Shown here: one piece after another, positions 24,740-33,902 of the stretch
Position numbering within the stretch: the first letter of the stretch is position 1
Layout of the letters: every line of letters starts with the position of its first letter
DNA from: Candidatus Methanomethylicaceae archaeon
GTDB lineage: Archaea; Thermoproteota; Methanomethylicia; Methanomethylicales; Methanomethylicaceae
Direction: 5' to 3'
NCBI GenBank assembly: GCA_015660995.1
Contig: JACTUC010000006.1
Span: 47,566-111,565 of the forward strand
DNA: 64,000 nucleotides
Translations under genes and position numbers: made by a program
Notes under the pieces: generated by a model
Seen by the model: only the letters and a program-made list of their open reading frames with translations
What the model was told of the DNA's origin: nothing
The model's database searches: none

Positions 24740-25435
24740 TCAAGTCTGCGCCAGGTAGTCCTTCTGTTTCCTATCGTACTCTTCCCTGCTCATCACTGGC
24801 TTGGCTGGCACCCCGACAACCACCGTTCTTGGCTTTACATCCTTGGTGACCACTGCGCCAGCGCCAATCAGTGCGCCCTCGCCGATTTTTATGCCCGCTA
24901 TGAGTACTGCCCTGCAGCCCACCGCCGCATTGTCTCCAATCGTCACGCCGGAGACCTTTGGAGTAGGTGGGTACCTGTCGTTGGTTACCGTGACGTAGGG
25001 GCCCATGAAGATATTCGAGCCGATCTTGGTGCCTGGCGGTATGTAAACCCCAGTTTGTATGTTGTTCCTGCCGCCTATCTGCACATTGCCATCAATAACT
25101 GAATGTGTGCCAATCCTCGTTCCCTCGCCAACGATCGTCTTCTCCCTAATGAGCACACCGTGGCCCGTCTCAACGCCCTTGGAAAGCTTGGAACCCTCAT
25201 AGATTATTGATCCAGACCTTATGATGCACCCTTCGCCGATCTCGACGCCCTCGCTGACCTTGTCATACTGCTCAAAAGACGCTTTGCTGCCAAGGTCGAT
25301 GACCTTCCGCCTGGTCGGATATCCCACGATTACCCCTTCGCCGATTACTGTGGTCTTACCGATCCTTGTAGCCCCGAGTATCTTCGCTTCCCCTTCAAGT
25401 ATGCCTTCAATCCTTGCCTTTTTAGATATGAACAT
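24740..25435 (-). CDS. left-handed beta-helix N-acetyltransferase (WbpD-like)
   Basis: 231 residues made mostly of hexapeptide repeats (for example IGEGCIIRSGSIIYEGS and IGDNAAVGCRAVLIAG), giving a left-handed beta-helix trimer. FMGPYVTVTNDRYPP is typical of the WbpD/WlbB sugar N-acetyltransferases, which acetylate the 3-amino group of a UDP-sugar made by the neighbouring aminotransferase. It sits between the dehydrogenase and aminotransferase genes with gaps of 74 and 58 bases. Acetyl-CoA is the usual donor. Confidence 0.88.
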   Translation of the reverse strand: MFISKKARIEGILEGEAKILGATRIGKTTVIGEGVIVGYPTRRKVIDLGSKASFEQYDKVSEGVEIGEGCIIRSGSIIYEGSKLSKGVETGHGVLIREKTIVGEGTRIGTHSVIDGNVQIGGRNNIQTGVYIPPGTKIGSNIFMGPYVTVTNDRYPPTPKVSGVTIGDNAAVGCRAVLIAGIKIGEGALIGAGAVVTKDVKPRTVVVGVPAKPVMSREEYDRKQKDYLAQT

Positions 25436-25509
25436 TGCAGGTCACCATTTTAAGATTCTAACCCAACTCTGTCTCTCTACAACCTTCGGGTAATTATCTT
25501 TAATGTTCT

Positions 25510-26418
25510 TTATTGTCCTCCCTCCCTCAGTGCTTTAAGCGCAACCTCCAAATTCCTCATGCCCTCCACGCCGTCGACTATGGGCTTCTTCTTATGAACC
25601 ACACACTCAACAAAATGCTCGAGCTCTACCTTAAGGGGTTCGCGCTTGTTCACCTCTACCATGCGCTTCGTTGTACCGGTAAGTACCTCCAAGGTCTGAT
25701 CGATGTAATTCAGGTTGGCAAGTCCTCCGGTTGCAGTGGCAACGAGCGTCCTGATCTTGATAGGAGTAAACCAGTTAACCTCGATGTTGGCTATGCCATC
25801 GCCGAAATCCAGTAGCAGTACAGCATAATCCTCATTGGGCAGCTTGTTGTTCCCGTATTTCGCACACACCCTCTCGGGCTCCCTGCCAAACAAGAATCTT
25901 GTAACATCAATATCATGGGTAGCAGAATCGATGATTATCCCCACGTCCCTTATCCTGGGAGGAATCGGCCCGACTCTCCTGGTGGAGACTACCAGCAGTT
26001 TCCCCAGTTCCTGGCTGTCCAATATTTCCTTGAATTTGAGTACCGCCGGATTGAACCTCTCTATGTGTCCAACCATGAGGATGGCTCCGGACTTCTCTGC
26101 CTCTGCGATAATTTCTTTCGCCGCCTCTACAGTTGGCGCAATGGGCTTCTCTACGAAGCAGCTTATCCCCTTCCTCAAGAATTTAATTGCAACCTCTCTA
26201 TGAAGCGACGTGGGGACGACGATGCTAACGGCATCTGGCTTCAGGCTCAGCATCTCCTCGATTGAGCTGACGACCTTCGTGTGGTACTTCCCTGCTATCT
26301 CCCTGGCACGTGCCAGGTCTGTATCCATGACGCCTATGAGCTCGCATCCACTCATCTCGGAATAAACCCTAGCGTGGTGCTCTCCCATCACGCCAACTCC
26401 GACAACTCCTGCTTTCAT
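25510..26418 (-). CDS. Gfo/Idh/MocA oxidoreductase (WbpB-like)
   Basis: About 302 residues from the ATG at 26418, which has a Shine-Dalgarno AGGAGAGG just upstream (minus strand 26421-26428); the open frame to 26484 adds 22 residues with no domain. The NAD-binding start is AGVVGVGVMGEHHARVYSE, then VPTSLHREVAIKFLRKG, and the catalytic EKPIAPTVEAA. Proteins of this kind oxidise the 3-hydroxyl of UDP-GlcNAcA. It heads the operon that continues with WbpD-, WbpE-, Alg14- and Alg13-like genes. Confidence 0.88.
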   Translation of the reverse strand: MKAGVVGVGVMGEHHARVYSEMSGCELIGVMDTDLARAREIAGKYHTKVVSSIEEMLSLKPDAVSIVVPTSLHREVAIKFLRKGISCFVEKPIAPTVEAAKEIIAEAEKSGAILMVGHIERFNPAVLKFKEILDSQELGKLLVVSTRRVGPIPPRIRDVGIIIDSATHDIDVTRFLFGREPERVCAKYGNNKLPNEDYAVLLLDFGDGIANIEVNWFTPIKIRTLVATATGGLANLNYIDQTLEVLTGTTKRMVEVNKREPLKVELEHFVECVVHKKKPIVDGVEGMRNLEVALKALREGGQ

Positions 26419-26504
26419 TGTCCTCTCCTTTACTCGGCTATGGTCGTATAAACTTAAATATACTCTTTTCCTATTTCTCGACAATAGTCATGGGCGGCTA
26501 AAAG
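26419..26504. promoter_or_regulatory. divergent promoter region of the two glycan operons
   Basis: 86 bases between the WbpB-like gene and the AglH-like gene. It contains one AT-rich core, TATAAACTTAAATATAC (about 26449-26465), that can act as a TATA element in both directions. Confidence 0.45.
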
Positions 26505-27497
26505 ATGAATTTGTGGTTACTGCTTGCCTTCCCTCTTGCCTTCTCTATCACACTTTGGTTTATCCTAAAGTGGATAAAGGTTGCAAAGCGCTCCAACATA
26601 ATGGGCAAGGACATGAACAAAGTGGGTGGTCCGCTTGTTCCAGAAATGGGGGGCATACCTGTTCTGGCCGGCATCCTCAGCGGGTTCCTGTTCTATATTG
26701 CAATCAATACATTCATCCTAAGCCAGGAGATCTACAACGTATATGTCCTGGCAGGCATGGCAACAGCACTGATAATCTTCATTGTTGGCATCCTGGATGA
26801 CCTGCTCGGATGGAAGATCGGCCTCTCGAAGATCGAAAAGCCCCTGCTGACAATTCCGGCTGCCATACCCATGATGGTCATAAACGCTGGCCATTCATTG
26901 ATCAATCTTCCCTTCATTGGAAACGTAGACCTGGGCATCCTCTACCCGCTTCTCATCGTCCCCATAGGGATCGTGATTGCAGCGAACGCCTACAATATGC
27001 TGGCAGGCTACAACGGTCTCGAATGCGGCATGGGCATAATAATGTTCTCGGCAATAACCATAGTTTGTTACTTCACTGGCAGTGCTTGGGTTGCACTTTT
27101 GGGCGGAATAATGATCTCAGCACTTGCAGCTTTCATGATATTCAACTGGTACCCGGCCAAGATCTTCCCAGGTAACGCATTTACCTACATGGTCGGTGCA
27201 ATGGTCGCCGTGCTGGTCTTCTTCGGCAACGTCGAAAAGCTGGCCCTCATCCTCTTCATACCCTATTATCTTGACTTCATTTTGCCCCTGAGAAAGAAGA
27301 TGAACGTTGAGGCTTACGCAAAGGTTAATCCCGATGGCAGCCTAGACCTGCCCTACGACGGGATATACGATCTCACTCACCTCTCAATAAAAATCCTGAG
27401 CAAATTGAAGAAGAAGGTCTACGAGAACGAAGTTGTGGCGCTGATCTTAGCAATGGAAGTGATCATTGCCATTCTCGGCATCGCGTTATACCTTTAA
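26505..27497 (+). CDS. GlcNAc-1-phosphate transferase to a polyprenyl/dolichyl phosphate (AglH/Alg7-like)
   Basis: 330 residues with about ten membrane segments. Family motifs are visible: GGPLVPEMGGIPVLAG (about 42-57), the DDLLGWKIG metal site (about 105), NAYNMLAGYNGLECGMG (about 162) and the cytosolic HIxP-like loop region KVNPDGSLDLPYDGIYDL. This is the integral membrane transferase that starts a lipid-linked oligosaccharide from UDP-GlcNAc, like archaeal AglH and eukaryotic Alg7. It begins the plus-strand arm of the glycan locus. Its presence beside the Alg13/Alg14 pair supports an N-glycan or similar lipid-linked pathway. No oligosaccharyltransferase gene is in the window. Confidence 0.9.
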   Translation: MNLWLLLAFPLAFSITLWFILKWIKVAKRSNIMGKDMNKVGGPLVPEMGGIPVLAGILSGFLFYIAINTFILSQEIYNVYVLAGMATALIIFIVGILDDLLGWKIGLSKIEKPLLTIPAAIPMMVINAGHSLINLPFIGNVDLGILYPLLIVPIGIVIAANAYNMLAGYNGLECGMGIIMFSAITIVCYFTGSAWVALLGGIMISALAAFMIFNWYPAKIFPGNAFTYMVGAMVAVLVFFGNVEKLALILFIPYYLDFILPLRKKMNVEAYAKVNPDGSLDLPYDGIYDLTHLSIKILSKLKKKVYENEVVALILAMEVIIAILGIALYL

Positions 27498-27600
27498 GAC
27501 GTCAAAAATGCTGTCAGGAAAGGCATAACCAGCAATCATTAAATGACAGTTAAATATGGACTCCGCAGATATTTATTCAAAGTAATTGGGTGCGTTCGCG

Positions 27601-28710
27601 ATGCCATTAAAGAAGGTTGCCGTTAAGCCTAACACTATGACGATTGCTTCTGTAGTGGGGGCGCGCCCTAACTTCATAAAACTGGCAGCGATGGCTGCTG
27701 CTGTTTCGGAAGAAAAGATTAGCCACGTCATTATTCATACGGGTCAGCACTACGATTTTGAGATGTCCCAGGTGTTCTTTGAGGGGATGGCCCTTCCAAA
27801 GCCTGATTACAACCTTGAAGTCGGCTCTGGCACGCAAGGCGCGCAGCTGGGTGAGATGACCAAACGCTGCGAGGCCGCTCTGCTGAAGGTAAAGCCTCAT
27901 TTGGTTCTGGTTTATGGTGATACCAACTCCACCCTTGCGGGCGGTCTGGCGGCATCGAAAAACAATATCCCCTTGGGTCACATCGAAGCGGGTCTGAGGA
28001 GCTTCGACATGAGGATGCAGGAGGAGAAGAACAGGGTCCTGGTCGACCACATCTCAGACTATCTCTTCTGCCCGACCCAGACTGCGATGGAGAATTTGAA
28101 GAGAGAGGGTCTGGCTACAAAATCTTACATGACCGGCGATGTGATGGTGGACTCTATGGTGAAGTTCTCACCGCCCCAGAAGCTCATAGACTCCAAACTA
28201 GGCAAGCTCGGCCTTAAGAAGAAGGGGTACGTACTTACCACTATCCACCGGGCTGAGAACACAGACTCCATTGAGAGGCTCTCGCGAATAATAACTGCAC
28301 TGAACGACCTCTCCAAGGAAATACCCATTGTATTCCCAATGCACCCGAGGACAGAAGGCTTTCTGAAGAAATACGGCCTTCTGGATAAGATCTCCAACTT
28401 GGTGGTAACCAAACCCCAGGGCTACCTGGAGTTTCTTGCGCTTGAAAAATACGCAAAGAGGATAGTCACCGATTCTGGGGGGGTCCAGAAGGAAGCCTAC
28501 ATCCTCGGAGTCCCGTGCATCACCCTAAGGGAGAGTACCGAGTGGGTAGAGACAGTTAAGGACGGCTGGAACGTTCTTGTTGGCGCTGACAGGAAAAAGA
28601 TGTTCGATCAAACGTTAGGTTTCAAACCGCCAAAAACTGGATCGAACCTCTTTGGAGACGGCCACGCGGCTGAGCGGATTTTAGCCATAATCAGGAAGGA
28701 TACCCGGTGA
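27601..28710 (+). CDS. UDP-N-acetylglucosamine 2-epimerase, non-hydrolysing (WecB/WbpI-like)
   Basis: About 369 residues from the ATG at 27601; an AT-rich ATATTTATTC box at 27569-27578 puts a leaderless start there (the frame is open to a TTG at 27586). Motifs: IASVVGARPNFIKLAAM, HTGQHYDFEMS, VLVYGDTNSTLAG, GHIEAGLRSFD, and TDSGGVQKEAYILGVP with RESTEW. The enzyme interconverts UDP-GlcNAc and UDP-ManNAc, or acts on the diacetamido-glucuronate product as WbpI does. Either fits the neighbouring WbpB/D/E-like set; the WecC-like dehydrogenase at 49932 could supply the acid form. Confidence 0.92.
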   Translation: MPLKKVAVKPNTMTIASVVGARPNFIKLAAMAAAVSEEKISHVIIHTGQHYDFEMSQVFFEGMALPKPDYNLEVGSGTQGAQLGEMTKRCEAALLKVKPHLVLVYGDTNSTLAGGLAASKNNIPLGHIEAGLRSFDMRMQEEKNRVLVDHISDYLFCPTQTAMENLKREGLATKSYMTGDVMVDSMVKFSPPQKLIDSKLGKLGLKKKGYVLTTIHRAENTDSIERLSRIITALNDLSKEIPIVFPMHPRTEGFLKKYGLLDKISNLVVTKPQGYLEFLALEKYAKRIVTDSGGVQKEAYILGVPCITLRESTEWVETVKDGWNVLVGADRKKMFDQTLGFKPPKTGSNLFGDGHAAERILAIIRKDTR

Positions 28711-29888
28711 AACGCGTCTGCTTGGTTGTCCTCGATGATGTGGTTAAGGATGCAAGGGTACTCAAGCTGAAAGACGCGCTAGCCAAAGAGTACGACTTGA
28801 AGATTGTAGGCATAACCGAAGCCGCTGGTGAAAATCCCCCTGGAATAATCCTCGCCCGATCCTTTTGGTTCAGCCAGCTTGTTAAGGTAAAGAACTACAT
28901 GAAAACTCGAACGGACACTGCCGCAAAAGGTGGCACTGCTAATCAAGGCTTTTCATTCATGGGCCTAATCCGTGACCTCTTTCGCCATTTCTACTTTACA
29001 GCTGGCTCGAGGGCGATCTATAAGGAACTGAAGAAGATTGATTCAGATGTCTACCACGCCAATGATCTGGATGTGCTTGGTCCCTGTGCCCGCGTGGCAA
29101 AAGCGAAGGGGGCAAAGTTGGTCTATGACTCACACGAACTCTACCTCGAAATGGGCCTCTTCAGGACCGACTACATGCAAAAGAGATATTTAGCGATGGA
29201 AGGCAGGCTGATTAAAAAAGCTGACAAGGTCATAACCGTCAACCGCTTTATAGCAGAAGAACTGGCGAGACGTTATGGTGTGCCCACCCCTGAGGTCATC
29301 CACAACTACCCCGAGCCATGCAATAGCGTTCCCCCAAAAAGAGGTGATACAACCATCAGGGTTCTCTACCAAGGTGCCTACGGCCCTGGCAGAGGCCTCG
29401 ATGAACTTGTTAAATCAGCCAAGATTCTACCTGAGGGTTACCAGATATATCTCAGGGGTGTGGGGGCTTATGGAAAGATACTTGAGCAGCTAGCTCAGAA
29501 TACGGGTTCACTAGACAAGAACGTCTTCTTCCTGCAACCTCTTCCCCCCAACGAACTAATCGAGAAAGCAACCTTCGCCGACGTAGGCATCACCTTCAAC
29601 ATCCCCTACTGTCTGAACAACTACTTCGCATCACCAAACAAGGTGTTCGAATACCTCAGCGCGGGGCTAGCAGTAATAAGCAATAAGATTCCATTCCTCG
29701 AGGAGGTAATCGGGGGGCGTTCTGGGGTACTAATTGACGAAGTGACAACGCAATCAGTTGCAGGGGCGATTGTGCAGTTCACATCCTCTAATATCATGAA
29801 CTACCGGGTTGCTGCGTATGAATCTTCAAAAAAATACGTATGGGAAAAAGAAAAACTGCTTGGTGTTTACCGATCTTTGTTTGGCTGA
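28707..29888 (+). CDS. GT4-type glycosyltransferase
   Basis: 393 residues. Two-domain GT-B layout: N-terminal domain beginning VCLVVLDDVVKDARVLKLKD and containing DVYHANDLDVLGPC and YDSHELYLE; C-terminal donor-binding domain with RVLYQGAYGPGRGLDELV and the E-x7-E region ASPNKVFEYLSAGLAVISN. It starts at a GTG overlapping the 2-epimerase stop. Sugar and acceptor are unknown, but coupling to the epimerase suggests use of ManNAc(A)-type or related donors. It is convergent with the methyltransferase gene. Confidence 0.88.
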   Translation: MKRVCLVVLDDVVKDARVLKLKDALAKEYDLKIVGITEAAGENPPGIILARSFWFSQLVKVKNYMKTRTDTAAKGGTANQGFSFMGLIRDLFRHFYFTAGSRAIYKELKKIDSDVYHANDLDVLGPCARVAKAKGAKLVYDSHELYLEMGLFRTDYMQKRYLAMEGRLIKKADKVITVNRFIAEELARRYGVPTPEVIHNYPEPCNSVPPKRGDTTIRVLYQGAYGPGRGLDELVKSAKILPEGYQIYLRGVGAYGKILEQLAQNTGSLDKNVFFLQPLPPNELIEKATFADVGITFNIPYCLNNYFASPNKVFEYLSAGLAVISNKIPFLEEVIGGRSGVLIDEVTTQSVAGAIVQFTSSNIMNYRVAAYESSKKYVWEKEKLLGVYRSLFG

Positions 29889-29978
29889 ATTAAATCATAT
29901 CCAAATAGGCAGATCTTCAATAGAAGAAAAAATATTACTTTTAGGTATGCGTGATATCTGGGGAATAATGGAAATCAT

Positions 29979-30743
29979 CTATAACTCGCAATTTATTATG
30001 GCACCAATTGTGCTCCAACGTTCATCAGGCCAATCTTCTCTTAATAGCTTCCTCACTTGGATCTTCTCTTTAGATGCAAAGTTGCTGAGTAATGTTGTGT
30101 AATCTCGAATCCAATTCCCATTAAAATACTCGCCTAGTCCTGAATCAGGTTTAGGCGACTGCCACTCCACGAAGACCAGTCCCTTCTTCGCCAATCGCGT
30201 AAATTCTTTGATTGTATTCATTATCTTGTCTGGCCCAATGTAGATCAAGACTGCATCTGTAAAAACTACATCAAAGCTCTTGTTTTCGAACTGGGCGAGT
30301 TCGTCCGCCTTGGTGCAGATAAGCTTCGCGTTGGAAAAACCCTCTCTCCTAAGCAGGTCATTACCTCTCTCAACTGCTAGGGGATTAATGTCTACACCTA
30401 CTATCTTTGCATTGGGGAACTTCTTGGCCAAAAGGTAAACATTTGGTCCGCAGTTTGAACCAACCTCAAGCACGCTATTCGGTTTATACTGCGCGATGGT
30501 TTCAACAAGAAGAATCCTGTGTGGGTGATCTTTCGACTTCCAATAGCTCCCGACCCAATCCTCCTCTCCTTCAGCGGGGCCCAGGAGGTCCTTTCCATCC
30601 CTTAGGTGGCGAGTGGCCCATTGCTTCTCTTTCACACTGGTGCCGAGTACCCTCACCTTCAGGTACCTTGCATTATAACGAGTTTTAGATGCTGCGTCGT
30701 AAAGTGTGGGGGACTTTTTCAGCAGTTTTTTCAGCTTATCCAT
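29979..30743 (-). CDS. class I SAM-dependent methyltransferase
   Basis: 254 residues. Motif I is SVLEVGSNCGPNVYLLAKKFP (about 95), followed by KIVGVDINPLAVERG and FDVVFTDAVLIYIGPD (motif III/IV). The rest is unremarkable. It is the last gene of the minus-strand operon that starts at the GT4 gene at 35950, 8 bases after the DegT aminotransferase, so a sugar O- or N-methylation role is plausible but not shown. Confidence 0.85.
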   Translation of the reverse strand: MDKLKKLLKKSPTLYDAASKTRYNARYLKVRVLGTSVKEKQWATRHLRDGKDLLGPAEGEEDWVGSYWKSKDHPHRILLVETIAQYKPNSVLEVGSNCGPNVYLLAKKFPNAKIVGVDINPLAVERGNDLLRREGFSNAKLICTKADELAQFENKSFDVVFTDAVLIYIGPDKIMNTIKEFTRLAKKGLVFVEWQSPKPDSGLGEYFNGNWIRDYTTLLSNFASKEKIQVRKLLREDWPDERWSTIGAIINCEL

Positions 30744-30751
30744 ACCATCGC

Positions 30752-31906
30752 CTAGGCGCTCTTGTAGAAGTTATGCACCACTCTGATAACGTAATTCACT
30801 TGCTCGTCGGTGAGCTCTGGGTACAAGGGTAGAGACAACACCTCCCTTGAGATCTTCTCGGTGTTGGGAAGGTTAAAGTGCTCGAGCTTCAGAGCTGACT
30901 GTAGATGGTTTGGAGTTCGCCAGGAGACCAGAATCTCAACGGAGTTGTTCTCCAGATATTTAACGAGCCTTTCGCGATCGCTCGCTTTCACCCTTATCAC
31001 ATAATTCTGGTAAACGTCATAATATGGCGACATGTTGGGGGCTGGTGGGGGTGCTACTTGGGAGAGATCTGAGAGCCCTTCATTATACATCCTCGCTATG
31101 TCGCGGCGTCTCTCGAGCCACGGCGACAGATACTTCATTTTTACGTTGAGCACACCGGCCTGGATATTGTCTAAAACGCTGTTGAATCCGAAGATGTAAA
31201 TCTTCTTCTCCTTGGCCTCTTCCGAGCTCTTTGTCAGGTACTTTGCCTTCTCGCCGTTGTCTCTTAGGAGATATAGCCTCTCTGCCAGGGTGCTGTGATT
31301 GGTTGTTACAGCGCCTCCATCTCCGTAGCACCCCAAGACCTTGGCGGGATAAAAGCTGAAACCGCCGGTGAGCCCGAAAGAACCAGCCTTGCTTCCGTTG
31401 AACATCGCACCCACGGCTTGGGCGGCATCTTCCACAACAGCCAGTTCGAACTTTTTCGCTACCTTCATGATCTTACCCATATCGCAGCATCGCCCGTTCA
31501 GGTGCACTGGCATTATTGCCTTCGTTTTAGGCGTTACTGCATCCTCGAGCATTTCCACATCCATGTTGTAATCGTTGCCAACGTCGATAAGGATTGGCTT
31601 CGCACCATTAAGAACGATGGAGGCGATCGTGGCTATGTAGGTGTGCCCCACCGTTATGACCTCGTCGCCTGGCCCTATGCCCTCGGCGTAAAGCGACAGG
31701 AAGAGCGCATCCGTACAGCTGTTGGTGCTTACGCAATGCTTCGAACCAATGAATTTGGCAAAGTCCTTCTCGAAGTTAATGACGTCATCACGCAGATATA
31801 GGTCGCCCTTGGATAGAAGCCCTTGTATCTTTCCATCTATCTCAGCCTTCAAGTTGGAGTATTGCAGTGGATAGTTGACAAACGGTACCCTAAACGGCAT
31901 ATTCAT
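30752..31906 (-). CDS. DegT/DnrJ/EryC1 sugar aminotransferase (second copy)
   Basis: About 384 residues from the ATG at 31906, which overlaps the E1 beta stop as ATGA; the frame stays open to 32098 but that extension lies inside the upstream gene and has no family similarity. VPFVNYPLQYSNLK is the family start, VEDAAQAVGAMFNG holds the PLP aspartate, and GFSFYPAKVLGCYGDGGA the PLP lysine. It aminates a nucleotide-bound keto-sugar. Its tight coupling with a ThDP E1 alpha/beta pair suggests a joint pathway to an unusual amino sugar. Confidence 0.88.
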   Translation of the reverse strand: MNMPFRVPFVNYPLQYSNLKAEIDGKIQGLLSKGDLYLRDDVINFEKDFAKFIGSKHCVSTNSCTDALFLSLYAEGIGPGDEVITVGHTYIATIASIVLNGAKPILIDVGNDYNMDVEMLEDAVTPKTKAIMPVHLNGRCCDMGKIMKVAKKFELAVVEDAAQAVGAMFNGSKAGSFGLTGGFSFYPAKVLGCYGDGGAVTTNHSTLAERLYLLRDNGEKAKYLTKSSEEAKEKKIYIFGFNSVLDNIQAGVLNVKMKYLSPWLERRRDIARMYNEGLSDLSQVAPPPAPNMSPYYDVYQNYVIRVKASDRERLVKYLENNSVEILVSWRTPNHLQSALKLEHFNLPNTEKISREVLSLPLYPELTDEQVNYVIRVVHNFYKSA

Positions 31907-32892
31907 GCCTCTAGTAGCCTTTGAATTGTGGCGGCTATTTGTTCTTTTCTTGGATAATAAACATCCTCCAAAGCTGTGGATGCTGGCGCAGGTGCATCCG
32001 GCAAAGACAGCCTGCAGATAGGCGCCTTCAACTCCCTGATTAGTGGCGTTTCTGCAATCCTTGCTGCTATCTCCCCGCTGACTCCAAAGGCTTTCCATCC
32101 GCCGTCGACAATAACGACCCTGCCGGTCTTCCTTACTGATCCAAGTATCAACTCACTGTCCAAGGGCTTGATCGTGCGAAGATCAACCACTTCCACCGAA
32201 ATACCCTTTCCTCTGCACTCATCTGCAGCTTTTAGTACCTCGTGAACTGTGTAAGACGAGGTTATGACCGACACGTCTTTACCTTCCCGTAATACTGCAC
32301 CCTTACCTATCGGTACCTGGTACAACCCTTCGGGCACCACACACCTCAAGTTGTAAAGCCAACGATCGTCGATAAAGACAACCGGGTTGCCATCCCTGAC
32401 GCTCGATATTAGGAGTCCTTTGGCGTCATATCCATTGCTTGGCATTACAACCTTAAGCCCTGGTATATGGGCAAAAATGGCCTGAAGCGCCTGAGAGTGT
32501 TGCGCGGCCTGTTCCCCACCCCTGTTAATTATTCCCCAGATCGTCAGTGGGACGCAGTACTCTCCACCGAACATTGCATGCCAGTTTGCTGCATGGTTAG
32601 CTATCTGGTCCATGGCTAAATACATGAAGTCCATCCTTGGGAACACAAGAATCGACCGTGAGCCTGCAAGGGCAGCTCCTATTGCGACTCCAGTGATGCC
32701 ATTCTCGGATACTGGTGGATCGATCACTCGTCTATTACCAAAGCGTTCTATGAGCCCAGCAGTTGTAGTTCCCACATACCATGGACTGGTAACTCCTTGG
32801 CCAATCAACATTACCCTATCATCAGTTTCCAGGAGCAACCGAAGCGCCTCGTTTATGGCCTGGGCGTAAGTCAGCTCTCTCATTTCCTTCAC
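31903..32892 (-). CDS. ThDP 2-oxoacid dehydrogenase-type E1 beta subunit
   Basis: 329 residues of the transketolase C/E1 beta family. Typical segments are ELTYAQAINEALRLLLETDDRVMLIGQGV, VIDPPVSENGITGVAIGAAL with the catalytic glutamate, FPRMDFMYLAMDQIANHAA, and VSVITSSYTVHEVLKAA in the C-terminal domain. With the E1 alpha gene 3 bases upstream it makes a complete E1. No lipoyl E2 or E3 genes are nearby, so it probably does not feed a dehydrogenase complex. Position between an SDR and a sugar aminotransferase suggests a two-carbon (acyl) transfer to a sugar. Confidence 0.88.
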   Translation of the reverse strand: MKEMRELTYAQAINEALRLLLETDDRVMLIGQGVTSPWYVGTTTAGLIERFGNRRVIDPPVSENGITGVAIGAALAGSRSILVFPRMDFMYLAMDQIANHAANWHAMFGGEYCVPLTIWGIINRGGEQAAQHSQALQAIFAHIPGLKVVMPSNGYDAKGLLISSVRDGNPVVFIDDRWLYNLRCVVPEGLYQVPIGKGAVLREGKDVSVITSSYTVHEVLKAADECRGKGISVEVVDLRTIKPLDSELILGSVRKTGRVVIVDGGWKAFGVSGEIAARIAETPLIRELKAPICRLSLPDAPAPASTALEDVYYPRKEQIAATIQRLLEA

Positions 32893-32895
32893 CGG

Positions 32896-33870
32896 TTATC
32901 TGAAAAGATACCTGATGATCTCCATTTCGTCTGAGGGCGGATAGGGGCTTTTCTTTGCGAATGCTACGGCCCCATCAATCTCTCTCTCTATTCCGGTCAC
33001 TATTTTCGACGCCTCTCCGTTGGTCAAGAACCTTTTGGCGATCAGCATCTTCTCTAATGCCTTGATAGGGTCCTTAGCCATCCAGCGATCCAGCTCCTTC
33101 TGTGTCCTTATTCCCTTGTCTACATCGTAGTTGGGGCCGACATGACCCCTCCACCTATATGTCATGCACTCTATGAAGGAGGGACCCTTCCTCTTTCTGG
33201 CTCTCTCTATGGCTGCTTGACCTGTTTTGTAAACCTTCAAGACATCATTGCCATCTATCCTGCATGATGGCAACTTGAATGCCTCTGCAATCTTGTAAAT
33301 TATAGGGTTCGCTAGGCTGTCCTCGACTGGCATGTGCGTTGAAAACAAGTTATTCTCGCAAACAAAGATGACCGGCAGCTTCTTCAAGGATGCAAAATTT
33401 AATGCCTCGTAGAATGCTCCCTCGCAGACCGCCCCGTCCCCAAAGAAGGCAACCGAGACACCGTCACCGCCCACAGCTGAGAGCCTAAGCGCTGCACCGA
33501 CTGCGATCGGTATGGTTCCTGCGACGATTGCAGAGCTTCCAGGAAGCCCCTTTTCCGCAGAAGTGATGTGCATCGATCCCCCCCTTCCTTTGGAGCAGCC
33601 CGTGCTCTTACAATATATTTCTGCCATGAGCTTCCGGAGGTCTCCTCCCTTCGCAATGTAGTGCCCATGCGACCGGTGGGTGCTGAAAACATAGTCATCA
33701 TTGCGTAGAGAGGCACAGATGCCGGTAGCTACTGCCTCCTGACCTGTGTAGAGGTGGCAAGGTGTAGTAATCTCACCTTTGGAAACTAGGTCCGCCACCC
33801 TCTCCTCAAAAAGTCTGATCCGCTGCATCGTAACATACAGCTTAATCAGAGTTTCAGCAGAGACATCCAA
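32896..33870 (-). CDS. ThDP 2-oxoacid dehydrogenase-type E1 alpha subunit
   Basis: 324 residues. HLYTGQEAVATGICASL, FSTHRSHGHYIAKGGD and the CSKGRGGSMHI segment are E1 alpha motifs; the ThDP site is FFGDGAVCEGAFYEAL followed by CENNLFSTH. The regulatory phosphorylation loop region YRWRGHVG is also present. E1 alpha/beta of this kind decarboxylate pyruvate or similar and hold the hydroxyethyl unit on ThDP. It is 3 bases from E1 beta and 32 bases after the SDR gene. See the E1 beta entry for the context argument. Confidence 0.88.
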   Translation of the reverse strand: MDVSAETLIKLYVTMQRIRLFEERVADLVSKGEITTPCHLYTGQEAVATGICASLRNDDYVFSTHRSHGHYIAKGGDLRKLMAEIYCKSTGCSKGRGGSMHITSAEKGLPGSSAIVAGTIPIAVGAALRLSAVGGDGVSVAFFGDGAVCEGAFYEALNFASLKKLPVIFVCENNLFSTHMPVEDSLANPIIYKIAEAFKLPSCRIDGNDVLKVYKTGQAAIERARKRKGPSFIECMTYRWRGHVGPNYDVDKGIRTQKELDRWMAKDPIKALEKMLIAKRFLTNGEASKIVTGIEREIDGAVAFAKKSPYPPSDEMEIIRYLFR

Positions 33871-33902
33871 ACGACTAGGAATGGGCGATCGCCTCGTCTC
33901 TG

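Noticed and set aside
31907..32098. N-terminal extension of the second DegT aminotransferase
   Set aside because: It overlaps the E1 beta coding region and has no aminotransferase similarity; the ATGA start at 31906 is normal for this operon.
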